From: Enoplolaimus lenunculus
Lineage: Eukaryota > Nematoda > Enoplea > Enoplida > Thoracostomopsidae
Assembly (NCBI GenBank): GCA_030248215.1
Contig: JASANG010002281.1
Coordinates: forward strand, 1-64,000
Direction of reading: 5' to 3'
DNA: 64,000 nt
Shown here in pieces: positions 22,701 through 32,982 of the stretch. Numbering within the stretch: the first letter of the stretch is position 1; every line of letters starts with the position of its first letter. A program made the position numbers and the translations under genes. The notes beneath the pieces were generated by a model. That model ran no database searches. It was given only the letters and a program-made list of their open reading frames with translations, and had not been told where the DNA came from.

Positions 22701-25399
22701 CACAAATTCATAATTTCCTTCGAATCCGCTAAACTGTTGCGAATCAACTGCTGATCGAAAAATAATTTCTATACGACGTTGAAGTGTGCTGAAATCAGGC
22801 GGAATGCGACCGCCACAGTATCGTGGACTGACATGCTGTTCGCCTCGATAGTCAATCACGATGATAAGCACATAGTCACGAAGGCACCTGAAATATTCAG
22901 AAAAATGTAGGCACACAATTTCATTATATTTAACATCATGTTAACCTTGTCCTACATATTTTGGCCAATGTAAAGATCAAGGGCGGAACGTGTTTTTGTT
23001 GGAGTGCAGTAGAGTAAGCTTAAGCTTTAGTCTAAGTTTTTGACTTGGTTTAGGCTTAGGCTTAGACTTGTGCTTAGGAATATGCTCGTTTCGTAAGCGT
23101 AGGCTTTAGGCTTGGGCTTAGGAATATGCTTAAAATACTGCTCCGCCCGTGTTGTTTACATTGATCAATATTTTCTGTTTTATTGCCACATTTCAAGCCA
23201 TTATTCGAATCTCAACAGCCTCTCGAGTTGAAGGCGTTGACAATGACCACTTCTGCTAAGGAGCTTCAAGCAGCCTGAACGAACCAGTTTGCATTAAGTT
23301 GCTCACAGTATACTCTTATGTGAGAAGGTGTTAATTACGGCACATACAACAGTATGAGAATTTCGTATTCAGTAGTATAGTAGGTTCAAGACACAGCAGT
23401 ACGGTCCACAAACTAATACTGCAGTGACCCGAATAAGAGAGGGTATAAAGGAGGTCCTTTTTGAGTCCCAATCAATAGGAGTCTGTATAGTTAATAAGAG
23501 TCCGTAAGCTCATAGAGTTCGTAAACCCTAATTAGAGTCTATAAATGTCAATTAAGTGCATGACTTCAGTACCAAATAAAGTTGAGTTTAAAACTTTAAA
23601 GCATACTTAACTTTGGAAAGTACATTCCTAGGTGTAATCTAGAATTATTGCTCAAGCTTTTGACACAAGTCAACCGTTTAATACAACGGATAGTTGTAAA
23701 ATACCAGATATGTATCTGAAACGAACGGCGGCGGAGGGTGGATTAAAAATAAATAACAGTTCGTAATCGAATAACAAGGGGGTACCCTCTGGAGAGGTTA
23801 AATAAACATCAATCTCCCACCTTATTCCGGCCACTACAGTAGCTGGCTTTTGCCAATCTGAATTTCAAAATTGTCAGTCCAAGCTTGTAGTTTAGTGCGC
23901 AAATAGTATACGACCCTTAAAATTTTCTAGACAACAAATATATTCAGAGTGTTACAAATTGCATGCATGTTACAAGATCAGGCCAAAAATATTATCTAAC
24001 TCGGCCGTCATAGTTGAAACGAAAATATTAGAGTTAAACATCAGCGTTTGAAAATATTTTTTGGTTGTTTATAATTTTTGATTCTTTTTGTTCCATTTTT
24101 ATTGTTTTCATTTATTTTTTATTTAGTCAAAATTCGAAATTTTTCATTAATTAATAGATTTTTTGTTTATTCTATAGGGATCTGGTATATAATCTTACAA
24201 ATTATTATGAGGCAACGGCGGTTCGAGCCGAAATTTAGACCATCGCAACATGACCACGTATCCAGGCTGTGCGTCAAATTGATACGTACACGTCACATTC
24301 GATGGATAATTGTCACCGTCGTTTCGGCTGTCTTCACGGCCGTAGATGCTGCCGGCGGTCGAGACGGCCGCAATTGGCGACGCAAAACGGCCGCGTTTAA
24401 CGACGGCGCTATCGAAAACAATCGAACATGGTCTGCCTGAATATGCTCGTAGCCGCAATGGATGATCGGATACTGGACCGCTGTGTTGGTAGCGGAAAGG
24501 CCCGCTGTTGTAGGCCGCATAGCTATGGCGTGAAGCGAACTCAATTTGTGGGAATGGATGAAAAGGCGATAAGTGCCGCCGTTGATGGCGTAGATTTGAA
24601 ACGGGGCGAGAAAAAACCGATTGCGATGGGTTCAGAGAGACCGTTGTACCGGTTGTGAACAGAGTACTGGGAGTAACGTTAGACGTGTTGGGTGGATAAG
24701 AGATGCTGGCGGTACGTAACAGTTGAATTAAACTCAACGCGAGTTGAGACAGTTGAATGTGTGCAAATGGAATGTTGGATTGAATGAATGCAGGCTGCAC
24801 GTTTGATGCCAATGAAGCTGTTGTGGGCAATGCAGCATTGCTTGGGAATAGATTGCTTGGCGGGCGAACAGCGCGGACATGCGGTGACGGCAGTGTTGAG
24901 ATACAGTGTACTTGAGCCAAATCTGGTAAAAATGCCGTAAAATTTGCTCGTTTAAAGTTATGGTTCTTGTGCAATTTCCTCACCATGTTTAAGGTGAAGA
25001 CTGGTAAGGCTTAGACTAGGCAAAGATTGAGGTTTAGGTAAGTTTTTTCCTAAACCTATATTTATACCTTTTCATAAGCGTTTGCGTGTACCAAAATCCA
25101 GAACCTTAACCTGAACCTAAACTATTAAAGCCTGAGCTGTTTTAATTGTGAACATCGTACGCTATCTGCACAATTCACGTATATACATTAGCGACGATTC
25201 TATGAGTGCAGTATAATTTTCGAACTTGATTCGTATACTGGACAAAGACTAATTAACCAATGTTTAGAATTAAAATTTAAAAATATAAAAAAACTAAAAA
25301 TTATTTTGAATATTTACCAAAAATTCCAATAATTGTAGTGATAACAATGATGAGTCGAACGCAAAATATGAAATTGCGATAGTGTACATGCCAGGTCAT
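13764..25399 (-). CDS. NETO: NETO-like CUB-CUB-LDLa single-pass membrane protein
   Basis: Nine coding exons on the minus strand: 25399-25318, 25000-24199, 22887-22694, 21287-21063, 20634-20463, 19911-19772, 18033-17869, 17310-16090 and 15541-13764. They total 4779 nt (1592 residues plus stop), and every junction is GT-AG with matching phase. Order: signal peptide (about 1-28, MTWHVHYRNF then a hydrophobic run); S/T/P-rich stalk to about 215; CUB1 (219-355); CUB2 (381-525); LDLa (543-594, CSEYDYSDETNC); membrane span (about 598-622); then a cytoplasmic tail of about 970 residues ending GSET, with poly-Gln and poly-Thr runs. CUB-CUB-LDLa-TM is the architecture of NETO1/2 and Drosophila Neto, auxiliary subunits of kainate-type glutamate receptors that act at synaptic membranes. 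Function here is inferred from architecture. The tail is far longer than in vertebrate NETO proteins and shows no class I PDZ ligand. LRP3/10/12 were considered, but they have CUB-LDLa-CUB order. Confidence 0.85.
15725..15896 (+). mobile_element. MITE with TTAGGC core in NETO-like intron 8
   Basis: From CAGGGGCGGAACG to GTTTATATTGGCC, with (GGCTTA)n-type hexamers and GGAATATGCTTATAACACTG inside. It matches the copy at 22963-23166 through most of its length; its outermost left end is missing. Confidence 0.7.
16820..17110 (-). repeat. CAA/CAG trinucleotide tracts encoding poly-Gln in the NETO-like tail
   Basis: Two clusters of CAA/CAG and ACA/AAC-type triplets (plus-strand GTT/TTG runs near 16820-16880 and 17040-17110) encode Gln-, Thr- and Asn-rich stretches in the exon that also carries the membrane span. 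A shorter (CAA)n tract occurs at 15290-15310 in the last exon. Such triplet runs are prone to length change. Confidence 0.8.
18235..18645 (+). repeat. 37-bp minisatellite, about 11 copies, in NETO-like intron 6
   Basis: The unit begins GATGTAAAATCTCCAAAAGA and ends GTGAGGGATCTCATGT, 37 bp in all. Copies differ by single bases (GACGTGAG, GATGTGAG, CACGTGAG). The copies are head to tail with no spacers. The array lies between the sixth and seventh coding exons. Confidence 0.9.
18870..18975 (+). mobile_element. Decayed tRNA-headed repeat (plus-strand relative of 19441-19507)
   Basis: CTAAGTGGCGTTGCTAAACG followed by CCTCCCACTCAAGAGTCCC and GATTTGAAAC matches, with many changes, the tRNA-like head at 19441-19507 read on the minus strand. 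The downstream GAAAATGTTCATGCAAGAAA also resembles the tail of that copy. Confidence 0.5.
19145..19349 (+). mobile_element. Foldback MITE with ATATTCTCAAATG termini
   Basis: The left end ATATTCTCAAATGTATGTAG is matched by the inverted right end TACACATTTGAGAATAT. Inner hairpin arms read CTCCTATTA and TGATAGGTG. Relatives with the same left end are at 26834, 60388 and 61464. It lies in the NETO-like intron next to the tRNA-like unit. Confidence 0.65.
19441..19507 (-). mobile_element. tRNA-derived unit with Pol III boxes A and B
   Basis: On the minus strand this reads as a tRNA-like body with box A TAGCTGAGTGG and box B AGTTCGAATCC. The acceptor and anticodon stems pair poorly, so it is more likely a SINE head or tRNA pseudogene than a working tRNA. 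A tail with AAAAGTAGGTCTCAGGG follows. Confidence 0.55.
20158..20318 (+). repeat. 20-bp tandem repeat (TTATTGACATTAATTTTAGC), 8 copies
   Basis: Eight near-identical head-to-tail copies of a 20-bp unit in the NETO-like intron between the exons at 19772-19911 and 20463-20634. The array ends about 145 bp from the exon at 20463. Confidence 0.9.
22197..22405. mobile_element. Foldback MITE, family CACTGCAAAAAATGG, TA target duplication
   Basis: The element is one long imperfect palindrome. Arms begin CACTGCAAAAAATGGTGAGT and continue inverted through TAGGCTNTACNGNACTACAC. The dinucleotide TA flanks both ends (22195-22196 and 22406-22407). It lies in the NETO-like intron between the exons at 21287 and 22694. 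A second copy is nested in another element at 34570-34724. Confidence 0.85.
22963..23166 (+). mobile_element. MITE with TTAGGC core
   Basis: The left end GGCCAATGTAAAGATCAAGG plus GCGGAAC is mirrored by the right end CTCCGCCCGTGTTGTTTACA. The interior holds two TTAGGC-like blocks and the motif GGAATATGCTTAAAATACTG. This is one of the better-preserved copies of the family. Confidence 0.8.
23419..23839 (+). mobile_element. pogo/Tigger-like MITE, TA target duplication
   Basis: The ends are CTGCAGTGACCCGAATAAG and CTTATTCCGGCCACTACAG (inverted), flanked by TA on both sides. It is a near full-length sister of 32540-32980, with the shared internal motifs TTTTGAGTCCC, AATAGGAGTC and CCCTCTGGAGAGG. 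No transposase frame is present. Confidence 0.8.
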
Positions 25400-25483
25400 T
25401 GGTTAAATTCATCTGAAACAACAACCGGAAACTAAATAACGAAATAATGGGAAAATGTTGTTTTGACGCGAGTAAACCAAATA

Positions 25484-26170
25484 TGCAAGGCTAAAGCCTA
25501 AGCCTTACCGTAAGGATAAGCCTAGCTAAACCTTACCGTAAGGATAAGCCTAGCTAAACCTTAGCGTAAGGATAAGCCTAACTAAACCTTACCGTAAGGA
25601 TAAGCCTAGCTAAACCTTACCGTAAGGATAAGCCTAACTAAACCTTACCGTAAGGATAAGCCTAGCTAAACCTTATCGTAAGGATAAGCCTAGCTAAACC
25701 TTACCGTAAGGATAAGCCTAGCTAAACCTTACCGTAATGATAAGCCTACCTAAACCTTACCGTAAGGATAAGCCTAGCTAAACCTTACCGTAAGGATAAG
25801 CCTAGCTAAACCTTACCGTAAGGATAAGCCTAGCTAAACCTTACCGTAAGGATAAGCCTAGCTAAACCCTACCGTAAGGATAAGCCTAACTAAACCTTAC
25901 CGTAAGGATAAGCCTAGCTAAACCTTATCGTAAGGATAAGCCTAGCTAAACCTTACCGTAAGGATAAGCCTAGCTAAACCTTACCGTAATGATAAGCCTA
26001 GCTAAACCTTGCCGTAAGGATAAGCCTAGCTAAACCTTACCGTAAGGATAAGCCTAGCTAAACCTTACCGTAAGGATAAGCCTAGCTAAACCTTACCGTA
26101 AGGATAAGCCTAGCTAAACCTTACCGTAAGGATAAGCCTAGCTAAACCTTACCGTAAGGATAAGCCTAAC
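25484..26170 (+). repeat. 28-bp minisatellite, about 24 copies, upstream of the NETO-like start codon
   Basis: The unit is AAACCTTACCGTAAGGATAA plus GCCTAGCT (28 bp), very homogeneous with a few single-base variants. Each unit holds the odd-centred palindrome CCTTAC-C-GTAAGG. The array begins about 85 bp upstream of the NETO-like start codon at 25399, so it occupies the 5' UTR, proximal promoter or a 5' intron. Confidence 0.9.
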
Positions 26171-27008
26171 TAAACCTAGACGTAAGCTTAAGCCTATAAC
26201 CAACGTGCAAACCTAAAAGCTTAATCTATCTGACTCCGCGTATAATAACGGCGCGCCCATCATAGTAACGTCGGCCGTTGCAATACTGCATTATGTCCGC
26301 AGTATGCAGCAGTTTGAGAATTGAAATTGCTAAATTTCAAATGTTGGAACGCAACTCATCTGGTCTCAGGGGCGAATAAATGACCTAACCGGGCCGACGC
26401 TAAAGTTGAATTGTGTTTGCGGACCAAAAATACAGGCCAAATGATTTTTTATTCAAAATGTGAATTTTTGAAACACTCGTCATAGGCGTCATGCAAGTGT
26501 AGGCAAACGCGTTTTGCAATATTTTAAAACTAACAAATCTTAATGGTGGTTTTCGAGTTATAATCTTGGCTGCACCCATAGACCTACCGCACCACTGTTC
26601 TGTTTAGCTAATAGAAGAAAAAACATATAAGAATGGGAAGTTTGAAGATTAAACTGAAACTAAATTCTGAGTAAAATATTCAACTTACGCGGACTCAACT
26701 GAACTCAGATTGAAGATCAACTCAACTTAGAGTGAGTTAATGTTTACTGTTATAAAGTCAGAAACAACTAACTCTCTAACTGAGTTGGTTAATCAACTCA
26801 TTGGAATTTACATTGTAACACCTTTCAATGGTGCCGATATTCTCAAATTTGTATAGCACCGATTATACAAGTTGATGATAGTTCTTAAAAATTTCGACCC
26901 AGCGCTCTTTTTCTTTCAAAAAATTAACACATTTTCGTGCTCGATTTGGCCTAAAAATAGTGCAATAGGCGCAGAGCTTGAGATACACAGTTTTTGCAGT
27001 TATAATAT
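26171..27008. other. Gene-free spacer with a MITE fragment
   Basis: No gene recognised. A partial copy of the ATATTCTCAAA foldback family lies near 26834-26890. The 60-codon open frame across it is not convincing. Confidence 0.45.
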
Positions 27009-27239
27009 TTATTGGCTTGAAATTTTCTCAAGCCACTCGGAATTTATTTCATGAACAGTAAACGAATACTTAAACAAACGTTTAAAAATGTCGGCATACA
27101 CGGGCGCATGTGACGGCTTAACCAACATTGCATAACAATCATACAACCGCGTGTCAACAGTTATGCAACCTTCGCCGGCAGTAAAGTCCACGTAAACACG
27201 TTCTGGTAAGCTTGGGGTCATCATGTCGAGTTGACACAA
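27009..27239 (-). CDS. Unidentified coding-like exon (very weak Rogdi-like resemblance)
   Basis: An open minus-strand frame of about 70 codons, including TPSLPERVYVDF, CITVDTRLYDCYAM and FTVHEINSEWL, has protein-like composition and ends in TAA at 27009. A plausible acceptor (CTTACCAG) precedes the codons for RVYVDF. The pattern TP-LP-x-V-x-V, C-x-TV-x-x-L and VH...WL is reminiscent of the C-terminal region of the leucine-zipper protein Rogdi, but the resemblance is too thin to name it. It lies 1.6 kb upstream of the NETO-like start codon on the same strand and could be a terminal exon of another gene or a pseudogene fragment. Confidence 0.3.
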   Translation of the reverse strand: MCQLDMMTPSLPERVYVDFTAGEGCITVDTRLYDCYAMLVKPSHAPVYADIFKRLFKYSFTVHEINSEWLEKISSQ

Positions 27240-27840
27240 TGAACCATGGCAAATTTAAAAATTTTCGAAAAAACCCCCGCGAGCGGAACGACCGCAGGCC
27301 AAACGCAATTTTAATCCTAAACCATTACCCAAAATTTTCATTTTGATCTATGTTGGACAGCCAAGGCCTGGGTGGGACCGTTTAATCAGCCAGTGACCAT
27401 CAAAAAGACACCCACAGCTTTGACAAACTACGGACGCGATCTGCAGTCAGAAAAACGTACTTTGAGGGGGCCCAGACGTTTTTCAGATGGCCGTATGTTT
27501 TTTAAAAAAATCCATATTGGTTTACAGTATGAAACTCACTAAACCACCGAATGTGATTCAGCAGTTTTTATACGACCTCTGCTTCGGCTTTTACGTTTCA
27601 CTTGTTTACGTACTGGCTTGGCCATGAACGCGTGAAAAAATAACCAAACAACCCAGACCGCCACGCTAAGTGGCTTCAGTCTAAAGTTTGCTCTATTTCG
27701 ATTTTCAACAACGATCTATAATAGAGTTTTGTCTGTTGTGACACAGAACCAAGCCAAAAAAGCTAAGTTATTTAAACTGCAAAAATGACAAATTTTAAAT
27801 TGAATTTTATTCTATTTGTTGCATTGCGTATGTGTATGTT

Positions 27841-27871
<31 letters not shown>

Positions 27872-30800
27872 AAACCCTGCAATGCCTAAGATTTAAGACT
27901 TCAAAGGTCTAAAACTAAGCTTAAACCGACAGCTAATGTTAACGATCCAACGGCTGATTAGAGGGATTTAGAAATAGGATACCGCAACGAAGGCAAGTAA
28001 AAACTAAAATTTCGCCTTGCGATACTAAAATTGCCTGTGGCTTCTCGTTTGCGAGTTCTCCATTCCTTTCAAATTCCGTTCTGACTTTCGCGTGCGACAC
28101 ATATTCTTGTCACGTATTGCACATAAGAAACCCACTCCAAACTGTAATTTTGAAGAGGAAATGACAAAAAATACATTGGACCTTAACTTGAACATGTAGG
28201 TGTGTACTTCGGCTAACCTCACCCCGCTATGCCGTAACCACTAACCAGCTATAGTTTTAGGGGTTAAACCTCTCCCCCAATTTGTACTTTTTGTCCAGTT
28301 TTTAGACATTTATTGAGCTGGTAACACAACAAACGCTTTCCAAATTTTTATTGGACGTGAGCCCCTCTTTGCCAAAATCCTGGCTACACTCATAGTCTAA
28401 AACTGAATTAAGCAAAAACCAAATTGAACACAAAACGTATTGTCTCATTTATCATGACCGCAAATAGGCCCAAATGTTCACTGCCTGTATACAAGATCAA
28501 ATCGATACTGTGACCTCAATAGCTTGCAAAAAATGCTGGCACCAAATCGGGACACGCCTGCACGCAAAAATGGTTCCATGCACCAAAAAATCACACCCTA
28601 TACTTTTTCCCATAAACCACCATCAAGTAAATGAATTTAGCTAAATCAAGTCGCGTGTAGCGATTACGGGGAATTGCAGATCAGGGGCGCAGCCGAGATT
28701 TTATTTTTTTAGTGTATATATAATGTTATTGTTTAGGTTCTGGATCTAGAATCAAGCAGGTTATTCTAAAGTCTGCTATAGTAACCTTTTGCGTTTCGGG
28801 GAGATATCCCCATGTCCAGCTGACTGTAAATATACCCCTGGCGGAGATACTGGCAAGCCAGCCTATTTTTTTGGGTCCCTTTATAATATTCCATAAAAAT
28901 TATATGAAACAGTGGCAACTCGTAAAAAACAATGCGACGTTGGTTTAAAAAATACCGAGTGGCATGAGAGCAGTATTGCGTAGCAGTGCCGCAACTGTCA
29001 ATCGCATGACAACATTCAAAGAATTTTATAGTCAGCAAATTTTCAGGCTAAATTACTAATCTGCATGGGGGGTCAATAGAAAATGTTTACTATATTTTTT
29101 TATAATTGGTCAGAGCAACAGTTGGGTCGTATCGGAAACAGGGACGGTGTCATGACGTATACCAAATGGGGGGCGCAAGAAGAACGTAAGAGGCACATGC
29201 CTAATGTCGTCTTTTAAATGTTCAAAAACCAAAACGGTATCTACTATAGATCGGTACGAAACTTTACCTGTAACAAATTAGGTAGAAAAATGTTTTGCCA
29301 GCTCGGATTAATGGGACGTGACGCGCCACATCGCCCCTGTTTCTCATCCCTTGACCGAAAGGAAAGTTCAACTTTCTGATTTCGCCTAGGTTTATACCTA
29401 ATTAGCAGGAAGCAGTACCGGAGCAGACAGGGGTGTAAACATTATCCAAACTTCAACGTGGGTCCCGCACGCAAAATCATACTTCAAGTGGGACCCCACG
29501 CAGAGAAGGATCCAGAATTTCCTATACTGAAAATCCAAGGTTGGCCGTGAACGCCGACCTTTAGCTGTCAGGACACACTACGGAATATAACAATTTCTGT
29601 CAGTAAAATTTTTTAAAATGTTGGACCTTGAGTAGTGAATTAGTGCCTTAATAGTGTTTTGGAAACGGTATCCGAGGCTCCATCTTAGCCATCAAGATGA
29701 GTCCCTCTGCAAGACGCCATTCGGTGTGCAGCAGTTGACCCAAAACCGGTTGCACGCACGCGGGGCACCACATAAATCGGTAAAAAGTCACAGACGAAGA
29801 AAGCGAAAAGCCGAGCAAACGTAACAACGTGGTGCTAAACGTGAGTAGCACTAAAGGCGCATATTGTTCCAGTTAGCTTGGCGGATCGAGAATGCTGGGG
29901 CTATCACAACCATTCCCCTATGGGGATAGCGTCAGTCGCCACTGAATGCTATACAGGATTCACAATAATAAGCGACTCGGTGCTGGAAAACTGAATTCAG
30001 TTTGAAAATAAAATTTTGAACAATTTTAAATTCGGGAAAAATTTATATATGCGTAGTCAGGAGTGATTTTCAGCATTAACAAAATCCACATTTGCAAATT
30101 ACGAAAAAAGTTTAATCAGTTTGCAAACTGATGTTACATTGCAACATTTTAATTCAATTGCACACTACGTAAAATTGTATTATAATAAAATTTTACATTT
30201 CCTAAATTCAAAAATTTCAAAATGTTTAAATTTTGAATTTTTGTGGAAATGGAATTTCAGTTTTCCACCACGCTACACGACTTATCGTAGTAATGAATTA
30301 GTGTTGTAGCGATAGAGAGCATACTTTAAGTCAATGTCGGTACAATAGTTATATGGCTATGCGGCTCCCGAAAACCCTAGATTTACCACCGCCTTTAAAT
30401 ATTAAATTTTCTAAGACAGTTGCTTTAATAAAGGGAACATGATGGCGTGCGAGCGTAGCGAGTGAGAAAATTTTTTATATTTAGCAAACTTAGAAAATAT
30501 TAAAATTTTCCAGTTTTTTTACAACGAAAATAAATTAAAATAAACACAACGCTCTGTTTCGCTTTAGACACCTGGCAAAAATAATGTTTATCAAAATTGG
30601 TAAAACCACAGTAAAACAGATTTAAAAACCTACTGGGTTTTACTGTTTTAGACAGAACCATTTTGAGAAGTACAGCCTGAAAAAAGTAAATTACTTCTTG
30701 CAGATCAAAATATATTTATTTTTGATAAACGAAACCGGCTACGGTGAATGTATGAGACGCAGCTGTCACACAATTTCTATAAAGGTGGGGCCTAATCAGG

Positions 30801-32539
30801 GTGTGACAATGAAATTTTGATAAATGACGATACTGAACTGATAATTTTACATCTTTGAGAACGTCTATACTTTGAAGTCCTAACGCCAACCACAAAGCAA
30901 ACTTTTCATGTCTTAAATGCATGAGCTCATGTTTACTTGTTCGAACGTTCTGGTTGCTGGTGTGACTGCAAATGAGTAAGCTTAAATTTTTGACTATATT
31001 TTCAGCTTAGGCTTAGGAATACACTTTTTTAAACGGTTAGGTTTAGGCTTACGGATATGCTTGATCTAGGCACAAGTGAGGCACCAGTTTATTTAATGAG
31101 TTGACGGATGCTTCAGTCCGTTGGCAAAGTTATAGTGCGAAAAACACATAAATTCTCAGTAACAGAAGGGATACTGAAAAAATGTAAAGCTTCTCCCTCG
31201 GTTCGCTAGCGACGGATTCTTCGAAACTGAGCCTAATCCATGGCTACGACCCTTCACTGGCTCTGTTTTACCTGGTAGGTTTTAGAAATATTTCATACAC
31301 AAAAATACGGCCACATAGAAAAAAAACTGAAATTCTGTTCTACATTTAATGACAACATTGTATGTATAGGTTTTCGCTCGCTTCGCTCGCAATTTTCTGC
31401 AAGTCGTGCTTATGTGGCGAACAATTTGGCCTGGTCCAGCTACCCAGGCCGCTATAAATTTAGAGGGCATGAAAAATAACTTTCAAATTGGACTCAGAGC
31501 CAAATGCGACAGCGCAGCCGACCTCATATATCCCACCAAAAAATTTAGATCCGTCTCTACTCTAGGTTCTAAGTTTACTTGTAGGAGAAAACCTAAGACA
31601 CTGACCTGGCACGAAGCGGCCCCCCCCCGATCCAGATTGCTTGGTAAGGTTCGGCTGAACCCTCTGGTCCCCTCGCTGGCTTCGGGGCCCCTGTATAGAA
31701 CAGGGCCGGATCGTTTTCCGGAGAGGCTATATATAATAGAGTCAGTAAAACTAATTCTTTTTCTTAGGCTTAGGTTTAGGCTTAGGCTTAGGAATAGGTT
31801 CATCCATACGCTAAGGCTTAGGCTTAGGCTTAGGCTTAGGAATATGCTTATACTACTGTTCCTGCCCTGTTCTATCTATACATGGGCCGCTTCGGGCCCA
31901 CGCCCACTGGCAATTGAAGGTGTTAGGACACAAGGTGAAATTTCGAAATCAACAACAAGCCGGATTGCCTGATAAAGAGCGGAGTAAGTGAAATGAATAA
32001 CCAAATACACTGCGTCTGGTTAAATTTCGCTGGTTTTACAAACAAACGCATGGTTTCAACAACCGAATGGTGTGGTGATAATTATAAGGGTACACAGATG
32101 GCTCGCTGGGTGGTAATTAGGCAATGCCTACCTACGATTTTAGACGTTTGTGTTTATCTCTGGTACTGGCAGTAGCTTGGTTTATGGAGTAATGTGAGTT
32201 GCTGTTGTTCGGCGTTTCATGTCAGCAAATACAAGTCCCCGGCAGACAAAGGAAGATGCCATTCGGACGCTGGCTCCCTTAACAAGAACCAAAACCAAAT
32301 TTTCGTGTAAAGATTTAGTACTAAAATTGTGTTTGGCTTCACGCTTGTTTCGATTGTAATGTGTTTTTTCGTCGTTTATGTATCAGGTGACCTCCCAGAT
32401 CAGAAATATTTCAATTGGAAATTGTGATGCGAGTCGTTTTTATAGAGGCTTGTTTAAACGAACAAAATGTATTTAAATACAGGAAGCGGATAATGTTTTT
32501 ACTGGCCATTGAGGTTACAATGACGTCCAGTATTGTGTA
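27240..32539. other. Gene-free region with repeat fragments
   Basis: No host exon could be supported. A (TA)n patch lies at 27840-27872. TTAGGC-type tracts lie near 30995-31070 and inside the element at 31686-31888. A G/C-rich patch with a C run is at 31620-31690. The open frames here, up to 188 codons at 31406-31972, run through repeats and show no domain. Confidence 0.5.
31686..31888 (+). mobile_element. MITE with TTAGGC core
   Basis: The termini GGCCCCTGTATAGAACAGGG and CCCTGTTCTATCTATACATG plus GGCC are inverted repeats. They enclose two blocks of TTAGGC-type hexamers and GGAATATGCTTATACTACTG. Confidence 0.75.
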
Positions 32540-32980
32540 CTGTATTTACCCGAATAAGGGGGGTAATAAGATGGGGTCCCCATTTTGAGTCCCGATCAAT
32601 AGGAGTCGGTATCCCTAATAAGAATCCGTCAGCGGATAGAGTCCTTAAACCTTAATTTGAGTCGATAAATGTCAATTATCCCTAATTCTAGCGCATAAAT
32701 GACTCCAGGTCCAAATAATTTGGCTTCGAAACTTTAAAGCGTACTTAAGTTTTGAAAGTACATTGCAACGTATAACCTTGCATAATCGCTCAAGCTATTG
32801 ACGCAAGACAAATAAACGTTTAATTCAACGGATAGTTGTAGTACCGCATATATATCAGTAACGAAGGGTGGCGGAGCGTGGGTTAAAAATAAATAACAGT
32901 CCGTAACAGAATAACAAGGTGGAGTTCCCTCTGGAGAGGCCAAATAAATATCAGCCCCCCACTTATTCGGGTCAATACAG
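32540..32980 (+). mobile_element. pogo/Tigger-like MITE, TA target duplication, best-preserved copy
   Basis: The terminal inverted repeats are CTGTATTTACCCGAATAAGG (left) and CTTATTCGGGTCAATACAG (right). TA is duplicated at 32538-32539 and 32981-32982. Length is 441 bp with no transposase frame. A CAG.../CCCGAATAA-type end with a TA duplication is typical of pogo/Tigger-type mariner relatives; the superfamily is inferred from the ends only. Confidence 0.85.
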
Positions 32981-32982
32981 TA

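Noticed and set aside
31406-31972. 188-codon plus-strand frame
   Set aside because: It runs through a TTAGGC-core MITE (Leu-Arg repeats come from the hexamers) and a G/C-rich repeat patch, with no protein domain.
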